Below, piece after piece: positions 36,383-45,559 of a stretch of 61,424 nt of DNA. A program made the translations under genes and the position numbers. How positions within the stretch are numbered: position 1 is the stretch's first letter; every line of letters starts with the position of its first letter. Source of the DNA: Microbacterium paraoxydans. Lineage in GTDB: Bacteria > Actinomycetota > Actinomycetes > Actinomycetales > Microbacteriaceae. The stretch spans positions 1 to 61,424 of the forward strand of contig NZ_JAIVLG010000008.1 of assembly GCF_020524545.1 (NCBI RefSeq), read 5' to 3'. The notes under the pieces are model-generated. The model was given only the letters and a program-made list of their open reading frames with translations. It did no database searches and was not told where the DNA came from.

Positions 36383-37245
36383 CCTCGACCTCCGTCGACA
36401 CGGAGTGGCAGCCGAGCGAACTCGAGCTGTCACGCCGCGTTCTGCGGCGACGGGCGACCACGCGTTCCGTCCTGATCGCGCTGGTCAGCAGCCTCGTCCT
36501 GGCGGCGGTGCTGATCGTCGTCGTGGTCAACACCCCCGGTTGGGCGGTCGTCAGCCAGACGTTCTTCGACCCGCAGGTCGCGCTGGAGAGCGTCGGGCCG
36601 ATCTTCCAGGGCCTGCTCGTCAACCTCCTGGTGCTCGTGATCGCGGTCGTCTGCGTCGCGATCTTCGGGACGCTCCTGGCGACGATGCGCTCACTGCGCG
36701 GTCCGGTCTTCTTCCCGCTGCGCGCGCTCGCCGCCGCGTACACCGACTTCTTCCGCGGCATCCCGCTGCTGATCGTGCTGTACCTGGTCGGCTTCGGCAT
36801 CCCGGCGCTGATGATCTTCCCGCGCATGCCTGCCATGTTCTGGGGCACGATCGCCCTGGTCCTCACCTACTCGGCCTATGTCGCCGAGGTGCTCCGCGCG
36901 GGGATGGAGGCGGTGCATCCCTCGCAGCGCATCGCGGCGCGTTCGCTCGGGCTGACCCATGGGCAGACCCTTCGCATCGTCGTGATCCCGCAGGGTGTGC
37001 GCAAGGTCGTCCCGGCGCTGATGAACGACTTCGTGTCGATGCAGAAGGATGTCGGCCTGATCTCGGTGCTCGGTGCGGTCGACGCCGTCCGCGCCGCTCA
37101 ACTGATGGTCGCCGAGACCTACAACTACACGCCCTACCTCGTCGCGGGGCTCATGTTCATCATCCTCAGCTGGCCCATGATCCGACTGACCGACGTCGTG
37201 ACGGCTCGGATGAACAAGCGCGAGCAGGCCGGAGGAGTCGTATGA
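36379..37245 (+). CDS. ABC transporter permease, polar amino acid type
   Basis: 288 residues; the ATG overlaps the stop of the binding-protein gene. A long N-terminal cytosolic stretch is followed by about five hydrophobic helices. The HisMQ-type EAA loop EVLRAGMEAVHPSQRIAARSLGLTHGQTLRIVVIPQ is complete. FFRGIPLLIVLYLVGFG is also typical. A single permease gene means it should homodimerise. Confidence 0.93.
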   Translation: MTSTSVDTEWQPSELELSRRVLRRRATTRSVLIALVSSLVLAAVLIVVVVNTPGWAVVSQTFFDPQVALESVGPIFQGLLVNLLVLVIAVVCVAIFGTLLATMRSLRGPVFFPLRALAAAYTDFFRGIPLLIVLYLVGFGIPALMIFPRMPAMFWGTIALVLTYSAYVAEVLRAGMEAVHPSQRIAARSLGLTHGQTLRIVVIPQGVRKVVPALMNDFVSMQKDVGLISVLGAVDAVRAAQLMVAETYNYTPYLVAGLMFIILSWPMIRLTDVVTARMNKREQAGGVV

Positions 37246-37979
37246 GTGTCCCGGTGATCGAGGCCAGGGGGGTGCGCAAGCGCTTCGGGGATCACGACGT
37301 GCTCCGCGGTATCGACCTGTCGGTGGGCACTCACGAGGTGGTCGTGCTGATCGGAGCCTCCGGCTCGGGCAAGTCCACGCTGCTCAAGACGATGAACCTC
37401 ATCGAGAACATCGACGACGGACAGATCTTCCTCGTCGGCGAGGACATCACCGATCCGCGGGTGGATGCCGACGGGGTGCGGGCGCGGATCGGCGTCGTCT
37501 TCCAGCACTTCAACCTGTTCCCGCACCTGACCGTGCTCGACAACGTCACGCTCGCGGCCGTCCGGGTGCACGGCATGCGCAAGGCGGAGGCCCGTGCCAA
37601 GGCGCGCGAACTGCTCGAGACGCTCGGCCTCGGCGCCAAGGCCGATGAGTACCCCGACCGGCTCTCCGGCGGCCAGCAGCAGCGGGTGGCGATCGTGCGC
37701 GCGGTGCTCACGCAGCCCGAGGTGCTGTTGCTCGACGAGATCACGAGTGCGCTCGACCCGCAGCTGGTGGGCGAGGTGCTCGACCTGGTGCGCGAGCTGA
37801 AGCGTCAGGGCGCCACGATCGTGATGGCGACGCACGAGATGTCGTTCGCCCGTGAGGTCGCCGACCGCATCGTGTTCCTCGAGCACGGCGTCGTCGTCGA
37901 GCAGGGACCCCCGTCGCAGGTGTTCGACGCCCCGCAGCAGGCGGCGACCGCGGAGTTCCTCGCGCGCGTGCGGCACTGA
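37242..37979 (+). CDS. ABC transporter ATP-binding protein, GlnQ/HisP type
   Basis: 245 residues; the ATG overlaps the permease stop, after GGAGGAG. Walker A is IGASGSGKSTLL, Q-loop FQHFNLFPHLTVLDN, signature LSGGQQQR, Walker B LLLDEITSALDP and H-loop MATHEMSFAREVADR. The Walker B variant DEITS in place of DEPTS is also common in GlnQ homologues. It powers uptake through the adjacent permease. Confidence 0.95.
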   Translation: MSVPVIEARGVRKRFGDHDVLRGIDLSVGTHEVVVLIGASGSGKSTLLKTMNLIENIDDGQIFLVGEDITDPRVDADGVRARIGVVFQHFNLFPHLTVLDNVTLAAVRVHGMRKAEARAKARELLETLGLGAKADEYPDRLSGGQQQRVAIVRAVLTQPEVLLLDEITSALDPQLVGEVLDLVRELKRQGATIVMATHEMSFAREVADRIVFLEHGVVVEQGPPSQVFDAPQQAATAEFLARVRH

Positions 37980-37999
37980 TCTCGGTCCGGTCCTCGGGC

Positions 38000-38713
38000 T
38001 CAGGCGAGCTCTTCCTCGTCCGACCGCCGTGGGCTCGGGTCGGGCGGCAGGATCTCGATCGGGTGGGCGGCGCTGCGTTGCGCTCGCCACCAGATCACGA
38101 AGCCGATCGCTGTGAAGACTCCGTAGAAGACGTACATGAAGCCGGTCGCGTAGTAACCGGAGCTGAACAGCAGCGGCACCCCGACCACGTCGACCGCGAT
38201 CCAGATCAGCCAGAACTCGGTCCACCCCTTCGCCATGCCGTAGGTGGCGAGGAGGGAGCCGACGAAGGTCCAGGCGTCGGCCCAGACCGGCTCCCACGAT
38301 CCGAGTAGTCGGAACAGCGGGGTGAGGGCGACGGTGCCGAGGACCATGACCAGGACCATGCCGATGCGCGCACCCGTCGGCGCCCAGCGCGGCACCACTC
38401 GGCCGCCGTCGAGTCCCCGCCATCGGATCCATCCGTAGATCGCGACGGCGATGAACATGAGCTGTCGTCCGGCCTGACCCAGCAGGTGCGGCAGCGAGGG
38501 ATCGGGGCTGAGAGCCGAGCCCAGGAAGACCGTGAGCAGGAGCAGGTTGCCGATGATGCCGACCGGCCACGCCCACACTTTGCGGCGCATGCCGCCGAGG
38601 GCGCTCGCGAGGCCGAACGCATTGCCGACGACCTCGCGGACGAGGAGCGTCTGCCCGCCCGGAAGCACCCACTGGGAGGTGAACGCCTCGACGAACCACT
38701 GCAGCAGGTCCAT
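38000..38713 (-). CDS. pnuC: Nicotinamide riboside transporter PnuC
   Basis: 237 residues from ATG at 38713. Several membrane helices and the PnuC signatures are present: VVGNAFGLASALGGMRRKVWAWPVGIIGNLLLL, LMFIAVAIYGWIRW, and TEFWLIWIAVDVVGVPLLF. PnuC carries nicotinamide riboside across the membrane for NAD synthesis. It lies 2 nt after the GNAT gene on the same strand. The cytoplasmic C-terminus is acidic (RRSDEEELA). Confidence 0.93.
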   Translation of the reverse strand: MDLLQWFVEAFTSQWVLPGGQTLLVREVVGNAFGLASALGGMRRKVWAWPVGIIGNLLLLTVFLGSALSPDPSLPHLLGQAGRQLMFIAVAIYGWIRWRGLDGGRVVPRWAPTGARIGMVLVMVLGTVALTPLFRLLGSWEPVWADAWTFVGSLLATYGMAKGWTEFWLIWIAVDVVGVPLLFSSGYYATGFMYVFYGVFTAIGFVIWWRAQRSAAHPIEILPPDPSPRRSDEEELA

Positions 38714-38715
38714 CG

Positions 38716-39243
38716 TCAGGATCCTGCGTCGGGATCGGGGCGGTCGTCGAGGACGAGCTGCAGCATGCTCAGATCGAGCCAGCGCCCGAACTTGGCGCCG
38801 ACCTGCGGCATCCGTCCGACTTCGACGAAGCCCAGTCGCTCGTGCAGGGCGATGGATGCGGTGTTCCCGCTCTCGATTCCCGCGATCATCACGTGCATTC
38901 CCGCCGCCCTGGCGCGTTCGATGAGCGCGGCCATCAGGGTGGTGCCGATGCCGCGGCCGTGCTGGCCGCCGAGAACGTACACCGAGTGCTCGACCGTGAG
39001 CCGGTAGCCGCTGTGCGGTCGCCACTGCGCGTAGGACGCATAGCCCAGCACGCCGGAATCGTCGACGGCGACGAGGACCGGATAGCCCTGGGCCGTGCGG
39101 TCGGCGAGCCAGGAGGCGCGGTCGTCGAGGTCCACCGCCTCCTCGTTCCAGATCGCGGTGGTGTGCACCACGGCGTGGTTGTGGATCGCGGTGATCGTCT
39201 CGAGATCGGCGGTCTCGGCATCCCTGATTCGCACGGCTGTCAT
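38716..39243 (-). CDS. GNAT-family N-acetyltransferase (phosphinothricin acetyltransferase-like)
   Basis: 175 residues from ATG at 39243. VRIRDAETADLETITAIHNHAV, SVYVLGGQHGRGIGTTLMAALIERARAAGMHVMIAGIES and NTASIALHERLGFVEVGRMP are the acetyl-CoA-binding and C-terminal blocks of the Pat/YncA subfamily. It acetylates a small amine such as phosphinothricin, methionine sulfone or a related amino acid. It is coupled to pnuC. Confidence 0.9.
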   Translation of the reverse strand: MTAVRIRDAETADLETITAIHNHAVVHTTAIWNEEAVDLDDRASWLADRTAQGYPVLVAVDDSGVLGYASYAQWRPHSGYRLTVEHSVYVLGGQHGRGIGTTLMAALIERARAAGMHVMIAGIESGNTASIALHERLGFVEVGRMPQVGAKFGRWLDLSMLQLVLDDRPDPDAGS

Positions 39244-39358
39244 CGGCGGGCGGTCTCTCTTCTTCTGCGCTTCGGGTGCGCATGCTGCGTCGGCGCTTCG
39301 GGGCGCATCGCCGACGCTAGCAGGATGCGAGGACCACGGGCGTGCCGGAACCGAACAG

Positions 39359-40576
39359 TTACGCAGGCCGAGGCGACGGTGTCGTGTCGATCGCATCGCG
39401 CACGAGGATCGCCCGGCGCATGTCGACCATGATCGGGTCGAAGAACCGCTCCCGGTAGCGGGTCTCGCTGACGGCGGAGAAGACGAACGGGAGGGCCGCG
39501 ATCACCGCGAGGATCGTCGAGACCTTGAGGAGATTGATGGTGAGAGGCAGCGCAGCCCCGAAGAACACGAGAGGCTGCACCGTCATCGGCTGCGTGGCGG
39601 TGCCGGGCCCGAGCCAGATGCCGATGAGCCCCGCGGGAACCGTGATCGCGCCGATGACGATGAGCAGGGCAGCGAGCAGCCCGGCGAAGAACAGTGCCTG
39701 CACCAGCTGCGCGACGGTCAGAGCGAGCAGGATATTGATGCGCTGCGGCGCGCGCAGCCGTCGCGCAGCACCGGGGGCGACGAGACGCCCCTCCGCGGGG
39801 GTGCCGAGGAGCAGGGCGGTGCGCTGCTCTGCCGTCGGCGCCTGCGCCTCGTCCTCGATCTCGGAGGCGGCGACGCGCAGCGCGACGATGCCCGCGAGCG
39901 CCGCGACGACGAGGGTGAGCAGCGAGATCGACCCCCACGACATCGTGGACGCCATCTGCCACACCTCGACCGAGAAGAACGAGAACACGACGAGCATGAG
40001 GATCACGGGGAGAGCGATCGAGGCCATGTGACCGATCGCCGACGCGTTGCGCACCGCGAGGCGAGAGGCCCAGGAGATCATCGCACCGCCGCCCATGCCG
40101 GTCACCAGGACGCAGAGGCCGAGCACCAGGAGCGCACGGAGGACCGGGCCGACCGCGGCGTCCGGCTGCTCGCTGTAGCCGATCACGATCGTGAAGGCGA
40201 GGCACCCGGCGATCAGGAGGAGTGCGACCGCTGTGCCGATGCCGACGGGGAGGCGGCGCAGCAGTGCGCGAACGAGGAAGTAGGCGGCCCACGCGAGACC
40301 CGCCGCCACCACGAAGATCACCAGCGCGATCAGCAGCATGAAGGCGGCCACCTCGGGGTAGTCGTCATCGAAGGCGAAGTCGATGACGATCTCGATCCCG
40401 TCCTGGAAGAGATACGCGGCCACGACGACCCAGGCGATCAGCGGCGCCACGCGTCGTGGAAGGTCGGTGAACCAGCGGCGCAGCGGGACGAACGTCGGGA
40501 GGCCCTGCTCGCGGAACCAGCGATCGGCACCGCGCGTCGCGCTACCGGGCTTCGGCGAGGTTCGGAAGGCGGACAT
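39359..40576 (-). CDS. Polytopic membrane protein of unknown function
   Basis: 405 residues from ATG at 40576; TATCCT 7 nt upstream is a good -10 for a leaderless transcript. About eight hydrophobic helices are visible, in pairs, with a soluble loop (ASEIEDEAQAPTAEQRTALLLGTPAEGRL) between the two halves. The C-terminus is cytosolic and charged. I do not recognise the family. It is divergent from the HNH nuclease gene. Confidence 0.7.
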   Translation of the reverse strand: MSAFRTSPKPGSATRGADRWFREQGLPTFVPLRRWFTDLPRRVAPLIAWVVVAAYLFQDGIEIVIDFAFDDDYPEVAAFMLLIALVIFVVAAGLAWAAYFLVRALLRRLPVGIGTAVALLLIAGCLAFTIVIGYSEQPDAAVGPVLRALLVLGLCVLVTGMGGGAMISWASRLAVRNASAIGHMASIALPVILMLVVFSFFSVEVWQMASTMSWGSISLLTLVVAALAGIVALRVAASEIEDEAQAPTAEQRTALLLGTPAEGRLVAPGAARRLRAPQRINILLALTVAQLVQALFFAGLLAALLIVIGAITVPAGLIGIWLGPGTATQPMTVQPLVFFGAALPLTINLLKVSTILAVIAALPFVFSAVSETRYRERFFDPIMVDMRRAILVRDAIDTTPSPRPA

Positions 40577-40632
40577 GGCGTCGAGGATACGGCAACGACG
40601 GCATACCGACTTATCCACACCCCTCTGATATA

Positions 40633-40652
40633 TCGAAGATATGTTCTAAACT
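40633..40652 (+). promoter_or_regulatory. SOS (LexA) box overlapping the -10 of the HNH gene
   Basis: TCGAAG-ATAT-GTTCTA (40633-40648) matches 10 of the 12 defined bases of the actinobacterial LexA site TCGAAC-N4-GTTCGA. It overlaps TAAACT (40647-40652), a -10 hexamer 6 nt before the ATG. LexA bound here would block transcription. Confidence 0.65.
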
Positions 40653-40658
40653 GGAACC

Positions 40659-42008
40659 ATGGCGAACCCGCATCTGAGCCCTCTTCTCGAGGCCGTGGAG
40701 TGCCTCGAACACGTGTGGGCGGATGCGCCGAACGCGGCCGACCTGACCAGAGCCCAGCTGCTCGAGGCGCATCGCACACTAGGGGTGGTCCAGCGTCGCC
40801 TCGACGGCATCCACGCCGAGATCGCGGCGAGCATCGCGCGCGAGTCCCGCGCGGAGCTGGGAGCGGCGAGCCTGGCCAAAGAGCAGGGGTTCCGCAGTCC
40901 CGCGACCATGATCGCCGCGACGACCGGCGGATCGACGGGAGATGCAGCGCGCCTGGTGAAAGTGGGCGAGGCCACGGCTCCCCGGGCGAACCTGCTCGGC
41001 GAGCCGCTGCCGCCGCGCTATCCCGCGGTGCAGCAGGCGATCGGTGCCGGCACGCTGAGCGCAGCGGCGGCGGCGGCGATCGTGACACTGCTCGATCAGG
41101 CCCGCCTGAAGGTCGGTCTGGAGCGGATCGTCGAGGCGGAGCGGCTGCTCGTCGAACGCGGGGCAGGGCTTTCGCTCGACGACCTACGGAAGCTGGTCGT
41201 GCACGCCGAGGCCTGGCTCGACCCGGACGGTGTTGCTCCCCGCGAAGACGAGGCGCGTTCGCGGCGCTCGCTGACGATGTTCGAGCGCGACGGGTCGCTG
41301 CATCTGACGCTGCAGACCGACGTCGCCTCCGGCGCTCCGATCACGGCGGCGATCCAGGCCCACGTCACCGCCCCCTTCCAGGCCAGGGCGCGTGTGCTCG
41401 ATCCCGAAGCGCACGATGCCGATCGACGCACGGTCGCGATGCTGCAGGCCGATGCGCTCGCCGAGATCTGCGCACACGCGAGCGGCTGCGACAACGGCGG
41501 CTTGCCCGTGTCCGGAGCGACCGTCGTCGTGCGTGTGGGGCTCGACGACCTGACTGCCGGCTCCGGGTTCGCGACGGTCGACGGCCTCGATGCGCCGGTC
41601 AGCATCGCCGCCTGTCGTCGGATGGCGGCGGACGGCGGCATCATTCCCGTCGTGCTCGGCGGTGGAGGCGAGATTCTCGACTGGGGGCGTGAGAAGCGGC
41701 TGTTCACCCGCGCTCAGAGGCTCGCGCTGGTGGAACGCGACGGAGGCTGTGTGATGTGCGGGCTCCCGCCGCAGATGACCAGGGCACATCACCTGCGCTG
41801 GTGGCAGCGGGACGCCGGGCCGACCGACCTCGACAACGGGGTGCTGCTCTGCGAGAGCTGTCATCATCGCATCCACGACAACGAGTGGGAGATCAGGATC
41901 GAGGGGCTCGGGCTCGCCGCGCGGGTATGGCTCATCCCGCCGCCGAACGTCGATCCGGAACGCAGACCGAGACTCGGCGGACGAGCGCGCTACGACATCG
42001 CGGCATGA
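40659..42008 (+). CDS. HNH endonuclease with DUF222 (13E12 repeat family)
   Basis: 449 residues. The DUF222 region fills the first 300 residues (LTRAQLLEAHRTLGVVQRRLDGIHAEIAASIARES and later blocks). The C-terminal HNH motif is ALVERDGGCVMCGLPPQM, AHHLRWWQRDAGPTDLDNGVLLCESCHHRIHD, with both zinc CxxC pairs. Proteins of this 13E12 family are multicopy in Microbacteriaceae and mycobacteria, and in M. tuberculosis copies are LexA-regulated. Consistent with that, an SOS box overlaps the promoter. Translation probably starts on a leaderless mRNA. The role is unknown, presumably DNA-damage-related or mobile. Confidence 0.92.
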   Translation: MANPHLSPLLEAVECLEHVWADAPNAADLTRAQLLEAHRTLGVVQRRLDGIHAEIAASIARESRAELGAASLAKEQGFRSPATMIAATTGGSTGDAARLVKVGEATAPRANLLGEPLPPRYPAVQQAIGAGTLSAAAAAAIVTLLDQARLKVGLERIVEAERLLVERGAGLSLDDLRKLVVHAEAWLDPDGVAPREDEARSRRSLTMFERDGSLHLTLQTDVASGAPITAAIQAHVTAPFQARARVLDPEAHDADRRTVAMLQADALAEICAHASGCDNGGLPVSGATVVVRVGLDDLTAGSGFATVDGLDAPVSIAACRRMAADGGIIPVVLGGGGEILDWGREKRLFTRAQRLALVERDGGCVMCGLPPQMTRAHHLRWWQRDAGPTDLDNGVLLCESCHHRIHDNEWEIRIEGLGLAARVWLIPPPNVDPERRPRLGGRARYDIAA

Positions 42009-42030
42009 GGGCGTGCCGCGCGCGTTGGGC

Positions 42031-42948
42031 TCAGACGCGCAGGTCGGCGGGGGACGCCTCGCCCTCGTGGAAGTTCGGGGTCTTGCCGAAGAGCCGGGCG
42101 ATGCCCAGGACGATCCCGACGATCACGAGCCCGAGGGCGAGGCCGGCGATCGCCGACACGATCGTCTCGACCACCCAGACCACGAAACCGCCGAGCGGCT
42201 CCAGCGCGTGCTCGATCCCGTGCAGCACGTCGACCGGGAAGTGCCAGCCCACCTCACCGAGGTTCACGAGCATGAGGTGACCACCGACCCAGAGCATCGC
42301 GACCGTGCCCAGCACGCTGATGAAGCGGAACACGGCGGGCATCGAGCGGACGATCCTGGTGCCGGTGTGACGCACGCGCTGCACCGGGTTCTTCGCCATC
42401 TTCAGGCCGATGTCGTCGATCTTGACCAGCAGCGCGACCGCGCCGTACACGACACCGGTCATCAGGAGCGCGATCACGGCGAGGATCGCCAATGTCGCCC
42501 AGATGTCGAGTCCGGTGTCGAGGCTCGCGAGCGAGATGAGCATGATCTCGGTCGAGAGGATCAGATCGGTGCGCACGGCGCCGAGGACCAGCTTCCTCTC
42601 GTCGCGCGCGTCCTCGTCGGTGTGACCGTGCTGCACGCCGAACCACTCGAGCACCTTCTCGGCGCCCTCGAAGCAGAGGTAGGCGCCGCCCAGGATCAGC
42701 AGGTAGGGCAGCACCCACGGCGCGAAGGCGGTCAGCAGCAGCGCCACCGGAATGATGATCAGGAACTTGTTCGCGAGCGAGCCGAGGGCGATCTTGCCGA
42801 CGACGGGCAGCTCCCTGGCCGGTGTGAGGCCCTGGACGTACTGCGGGGTGACCGCGGCGTCGTCGATCACGACGCCTGCCGTTTTCGCCGACGCCTTCAT
42901 CGCGGCGCTCAGGATGTCGTCGACGACGGCGAGCAGTCCAACGGACAT
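42031..42948 (-). CDS. DUF808 (YedI-like) membrane protein
   Basis: 305 residues from ATG at 42948. SVGLLAVVDDILSAAMKASAKTAGVVIDDAAVTPQYV and LPVVGKIALGSLANKFLIIIP are the DUF808 signature. ILGGAYLCFEGAEKV and GAVRTDLILSTEIM also match. Multiple membrane helices. The family is widespread and of unknown function. It converges with the HNH gene. Confidence 0.92.
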   Translation of the reverse strand: MSVGLLAVVDDILSAAMKASAKTAGVVIDDAAVTPQYVQGLTPARELPVVGKIALGSLANKFLIIIPVALLLTAFAPWVLPYLLILGGAYLCFEGAEKVLEWFGVQHGHTDEDARDERKLVLGAVRTDLILSTEIMLISLASLDTGLDIWATLAILAVIALLMTGVVYGAVALLVKIDDIGLKMAKNPVQRVRHTGTRIVRSMPAVFRFISVLGTVAMLWVGGHLMLVNLGEVGWHFPVDVLHGIEHALEPLGGFVVWVVETIVSAIAGLALGLVIVGIVLGIARLFGKTPNFHEGEASPADLRV

Positions 42949-43026
42949 GGGCGGTTCCCCTCGAGAGGTTGCTGTGCGGAGGCAACTCTATCGATACGGG
43001 GGAGGTGTTCCGTCCCGCGTCGTGGC

Positions 43027-43752
43027 TCAGCCCTGGGCGTCGGCCTCCGCGCTCGCCAGCACGCGCTGCAGGGGCTGGTAGTGCTCGATGACCGCCTGCC
43101 GATAGCGCTCGACATCACCCGACCGTGCCGCGTCGAGCATGTCGCCGTGTGCCTTCGCGGTCTTGTGGATGTCGTCCGGCTGGGGGATCCCCAGTTGGGG
43201 GAGTACCGCCGTGTGCACATCCCAGAAGGCGCCGACCAGCTGTCCGACCAGGCGGTTGTCTATGGCGCCGAAGAGCCGGGTGTGGAACGCCCGGTCCTCG
43301 TCGAGGAAGTGCTCCCCGCGCCCGGCCTTGTCGACCATGTCGGCGACGAGCGCATCGAGTTCGGGATCGGGATCCTGCCTCGCGGCCGCCACCACGCGTT
43401 CTGCCATCGACAGATCCAGCGCCAGGCGCACCTCCACCACCTCGCGCAGCGCCTGCAGGGATCCCTCCGGCGACAGTACGCCGCGGAACACGAGGGCTTC
43501 GACCATCGGATCCAGTGACATTGCACCGACGTACGTGCCGTGCCCGTGGCGCACATCGACGATGTCGAGCGTCGAGAGCGTGCGGATCGCCTCACGCACG
43601 GAAGATCGCGAGACGTCGAGCTCGTCGCAGAGCTCAGCCTCGGTCGGCAGCGGGTCGCCCGGCGTGAGTCCGCGGGTCAGGATGAGCTGCTTGATCTGAT
43701 CCGCCGTGGTCGAGCGTCGCATACGCGATGCCCTACTCGTGGTGGACTTCAT
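43027..43752 (-). CDS. FadR-type GntR repressor of the sialic-acid genes (NanR-like)
   Basis: 241 residues from ATG at 43752, with GGGAGC upstream. The winged helix is TADQIKQLILTRGLTPGDPLPTEAELCDELDVSRSSVREAIRTLSTL with the wing VRHGHGTYVG. The C-terminal FCD domain carries the metal-binding residues in LDEDRAFHTRLF and AHGDMLDAARSGD. FCD-type regulators sense carboxylates or sugar acids. It is divergent from the sialic-acid transporter operon. An almost identical 17-bp site lies after the -10 boxes of that operon and of the sialidase, so it is the obvious candidate repressor. Confidence 0.88.
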   Translation of the reverse strand: MKSTTSRASRMRRSTTADQIKQLILTRGLTPGDPLPTEAELCDELDVSRSSVREAIRTLSTLDIVDVRHGHGTYVGAMSLDPMVEALVFRGVLSPEGSLQALREVVEVRLALDLSMAERVVAAARQDPDPELDALVADMVDKAGRGEHFLDEDRAFHTRLFGAIDNRLVGQLVGAFWDVHTAVLPQLGIPQPDDIHKTAKAHGDMLDAARSGDVERYRQAVIEHYQPLQRVLASAEADAQG

Positions 43753-43798
43753 GGGGCTCCCTCTCGTGCCTGGCAGAAACGCTCCGATCATCTCACCC

Positions 43799-43847
43799 TT
43801 GTGATCTGATCGAACCTGTGTTTAGAGTACATCAGACATCAGATGTC
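43799..43847 (+). promoter_or_regulatory. Promoter and operator of the sialic-acid transporter operon
   Basis: TTGTGA (43799-43804), an 18-bp spacer and TAGAGT (43823-43828) form the promoter. ATCAGACATCAGATGTC (43831-43847) follows at once and includes the palindrome GACATC-A-GATGTC. The same sequence with one change recurs at 52944-52960. Confidence 0.7.
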
Positions 43848-43882
43848 CTCAAGATGTCCACCCCCACCACCCTGGAGCACAC

Positions 43883-45481
43883 ATGAACCGATACATCACC
43901 CGCCGGCGCGCGGGTCGATTCGCGATGGCGGTCGCCGGCACGGTCGCCGCGTCCGTCGCCCTCGCCGGCTGCGGCGCAGGCACCACCAGCACCCCCGACG
44001 GGAGCGCTGCGGCAAGTGAGGTCGACCCCGACGGCATCATCGAAGCGGGTATCTCCTACACGCTGAACGGCAGCTTCGACCCGATGGTCGCCTCCGGCGC
44101 CGTCACGGTCTCGGCGAACTGGCACATCTTCGAGGGACTGATCGATCTCGATCCCGTCACGCAGGAGGCGGCACCCGCCCTCGCGGCCGACTTCCCGACG
44201 AAGATCGACGACACGACCTACGAGATCGACCTGCGCGAAGGAGCGACCTTCCAGAACGGCGACCCGGTCACGGCGGACGACGTCGTCTTCAGCTATGACC
44301 GCGTGCTCGACCCGGACAACAACTCGCTCTTCCTGTCGTTCGTGGACTTCATCGACACGGTCACCGCGGTCGACGACGACACCGTGCGCATCACCACCGA
44401 CTACCCGTTCTCGCTGATCGACGAGCGTCTCGGCGTCGTCAAGATCGTCCCGAAGTCGGTCGTCGAGGCCGACCCCGAGGGCTTCGCCGCCAACCCGGTC
44501 GGCTCCGGCCCCTACTCGCTGGTCTCGGCGGTCCCCGAGGACAAGCTCGTCTTCGAGCGCTACGAGGACTACAACGGCCCCCGTCCCGCGCTTGTGGCCG
44601 GCATGAACTGGAACCTGCTCGCCGATGCCTCCGCCCGCGTGACGGCGATGTCCACCGGAACCGTGCAGGCGATCGAGGACGTGCCCTACATCGACGTCGA
44701 CACCCTCGCCTCGGCGGCGGATGTCGAGAGCGTGCAGTCGTTCGGCCTGCTGTTCATGATGTTCAACACCAAGGCGGCTCCGTTCGACGACGTCCGCGTG
44801 CGTCAGGCGCTGCACTACGCCCTCGACATGGACAAGATCATCGGCACCGGCATGCTCGGCAACGCCACGCCCGCCACGTCGTTCCTTCCCGAGACCTACC
44901 CGAACTACAACAAGGCCTCCACGGTGTACACGTACGACCCCGAGAAGGCGAAGGAGCTGCTCGCCGATGCCGGCGTCTCCGACCTGTCGATCACGCTGCT
45001 CACCACCGACACCGGCTGGGTCAAGGAGGTCGCTCCGCTGATCAAGGAGTCCCTCGACGCGATCGGCATCGACACCACGCTCGACATCGGGCAGTCCGCC
45101 TCGATGTACGAGAAGGTCGACTCCGGTGACTACACGGTCGCCGTCGCCCCCGGCGACCCCTCGGTCTTCGGTGTCGACCCCGACCTGCTCATGAACTGGT
45201 GGTACGGCGAGAACGTGTGGACGCAGACCCGCACGAACTGGGCCGACTCCCCGGAATACGCCCAGTTGCGCACGCTCCTCGACACCGCCGTCCAGCAGGA
45301 GGGCGAGGAGCAGCAGAAGTCCTGGGATCAGGCCTTCGATCTGATCTCCGACGAGGCCGTGCTGTACCCGCTGTTCCACCGCAAGCTGCCGACCGCCTGG
45401 AGCAACCAGGAGCTCGTCGGATTCCAGCCCGTCCCCACGACCGGACTGTCGTTCCTCGACGTCGGCGTGGCGGCGAAGTAG
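43883..45481 (+). CDS. Substrate-binding lipoprotein of the sialic-acid ABC transporter (SBP_bac_5)
   Basis: 532 residues, ATG at 43883 after GGAG. Lipobox LAGC near residue 30. The DppA/OppA fold is marked by NWHIFEGLIDLDP, AADFPTKIDDTTYEIDLREGATFQNGDPVTADDVVFSYDRV and VRQALHYALDMDKII. Oligopeptide-type transporters of this class carry sialic acid in Haemophilus ducreyi (SatABCD) and Corynebacterium glutamicum (SiaEFGI), and the downstream nanA-nanK-nanE genes make sialic acid the expected ligand here. It is the first gene of an operon of at least eight genes. Confidence 0.88.
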   Translation: MNRYITRRRAGRFAMAVAGTVAASVALAGCGAGTTSTPDGSAAASEVDPDGIIEAGISYTLNGSFDPMVASGAVTVSANWHIFEGLIDLDPVTQEAAPALAADFPTKIDDTTYEIDLREGATFQNGDPVTADDVVFSYDRVLDPDNNSLFLSFVDFIDTVTAVDDDTVRITTDYPFSLIDERLGVVKIVPKSVVEADPEGFAANPVGSGPYSLVSAVPEDKLVFERYEDYNGPRPALVAGMNWNLLADASARVTAMSTGTVQAIEDVPYIDVDTLASAADVESVQSFGLLFMMFNTKAAPFDDVRVRQALHYALDMDKIIGTGMLGNATPATSFLPETYPNYNKASTVYTYDPEKAKELLADAGVSDLSITLLTTDTGWVKEVAPLIKESLDAIGIDTTLDIGQSASMYEKVDSGDYTVAVAPGDPSVFGVDPDLLMNWWYGENVWTQTRTNWADSPEYAQLRTLLDTAVQQEGEEQQKSWDQAFDLISDEAVLYPLFHRKLPTAWSNQELVGFQPVPTTGLSFLDVGVAAK

Positions 45482-45559
45482 CACCCGACCGACCCCGCGG
45501 CGGGGGTGCACTCACCCGAGGAGCGCACCCCCGCCCTCCCCACCCGGAAGGAGCGGCAC

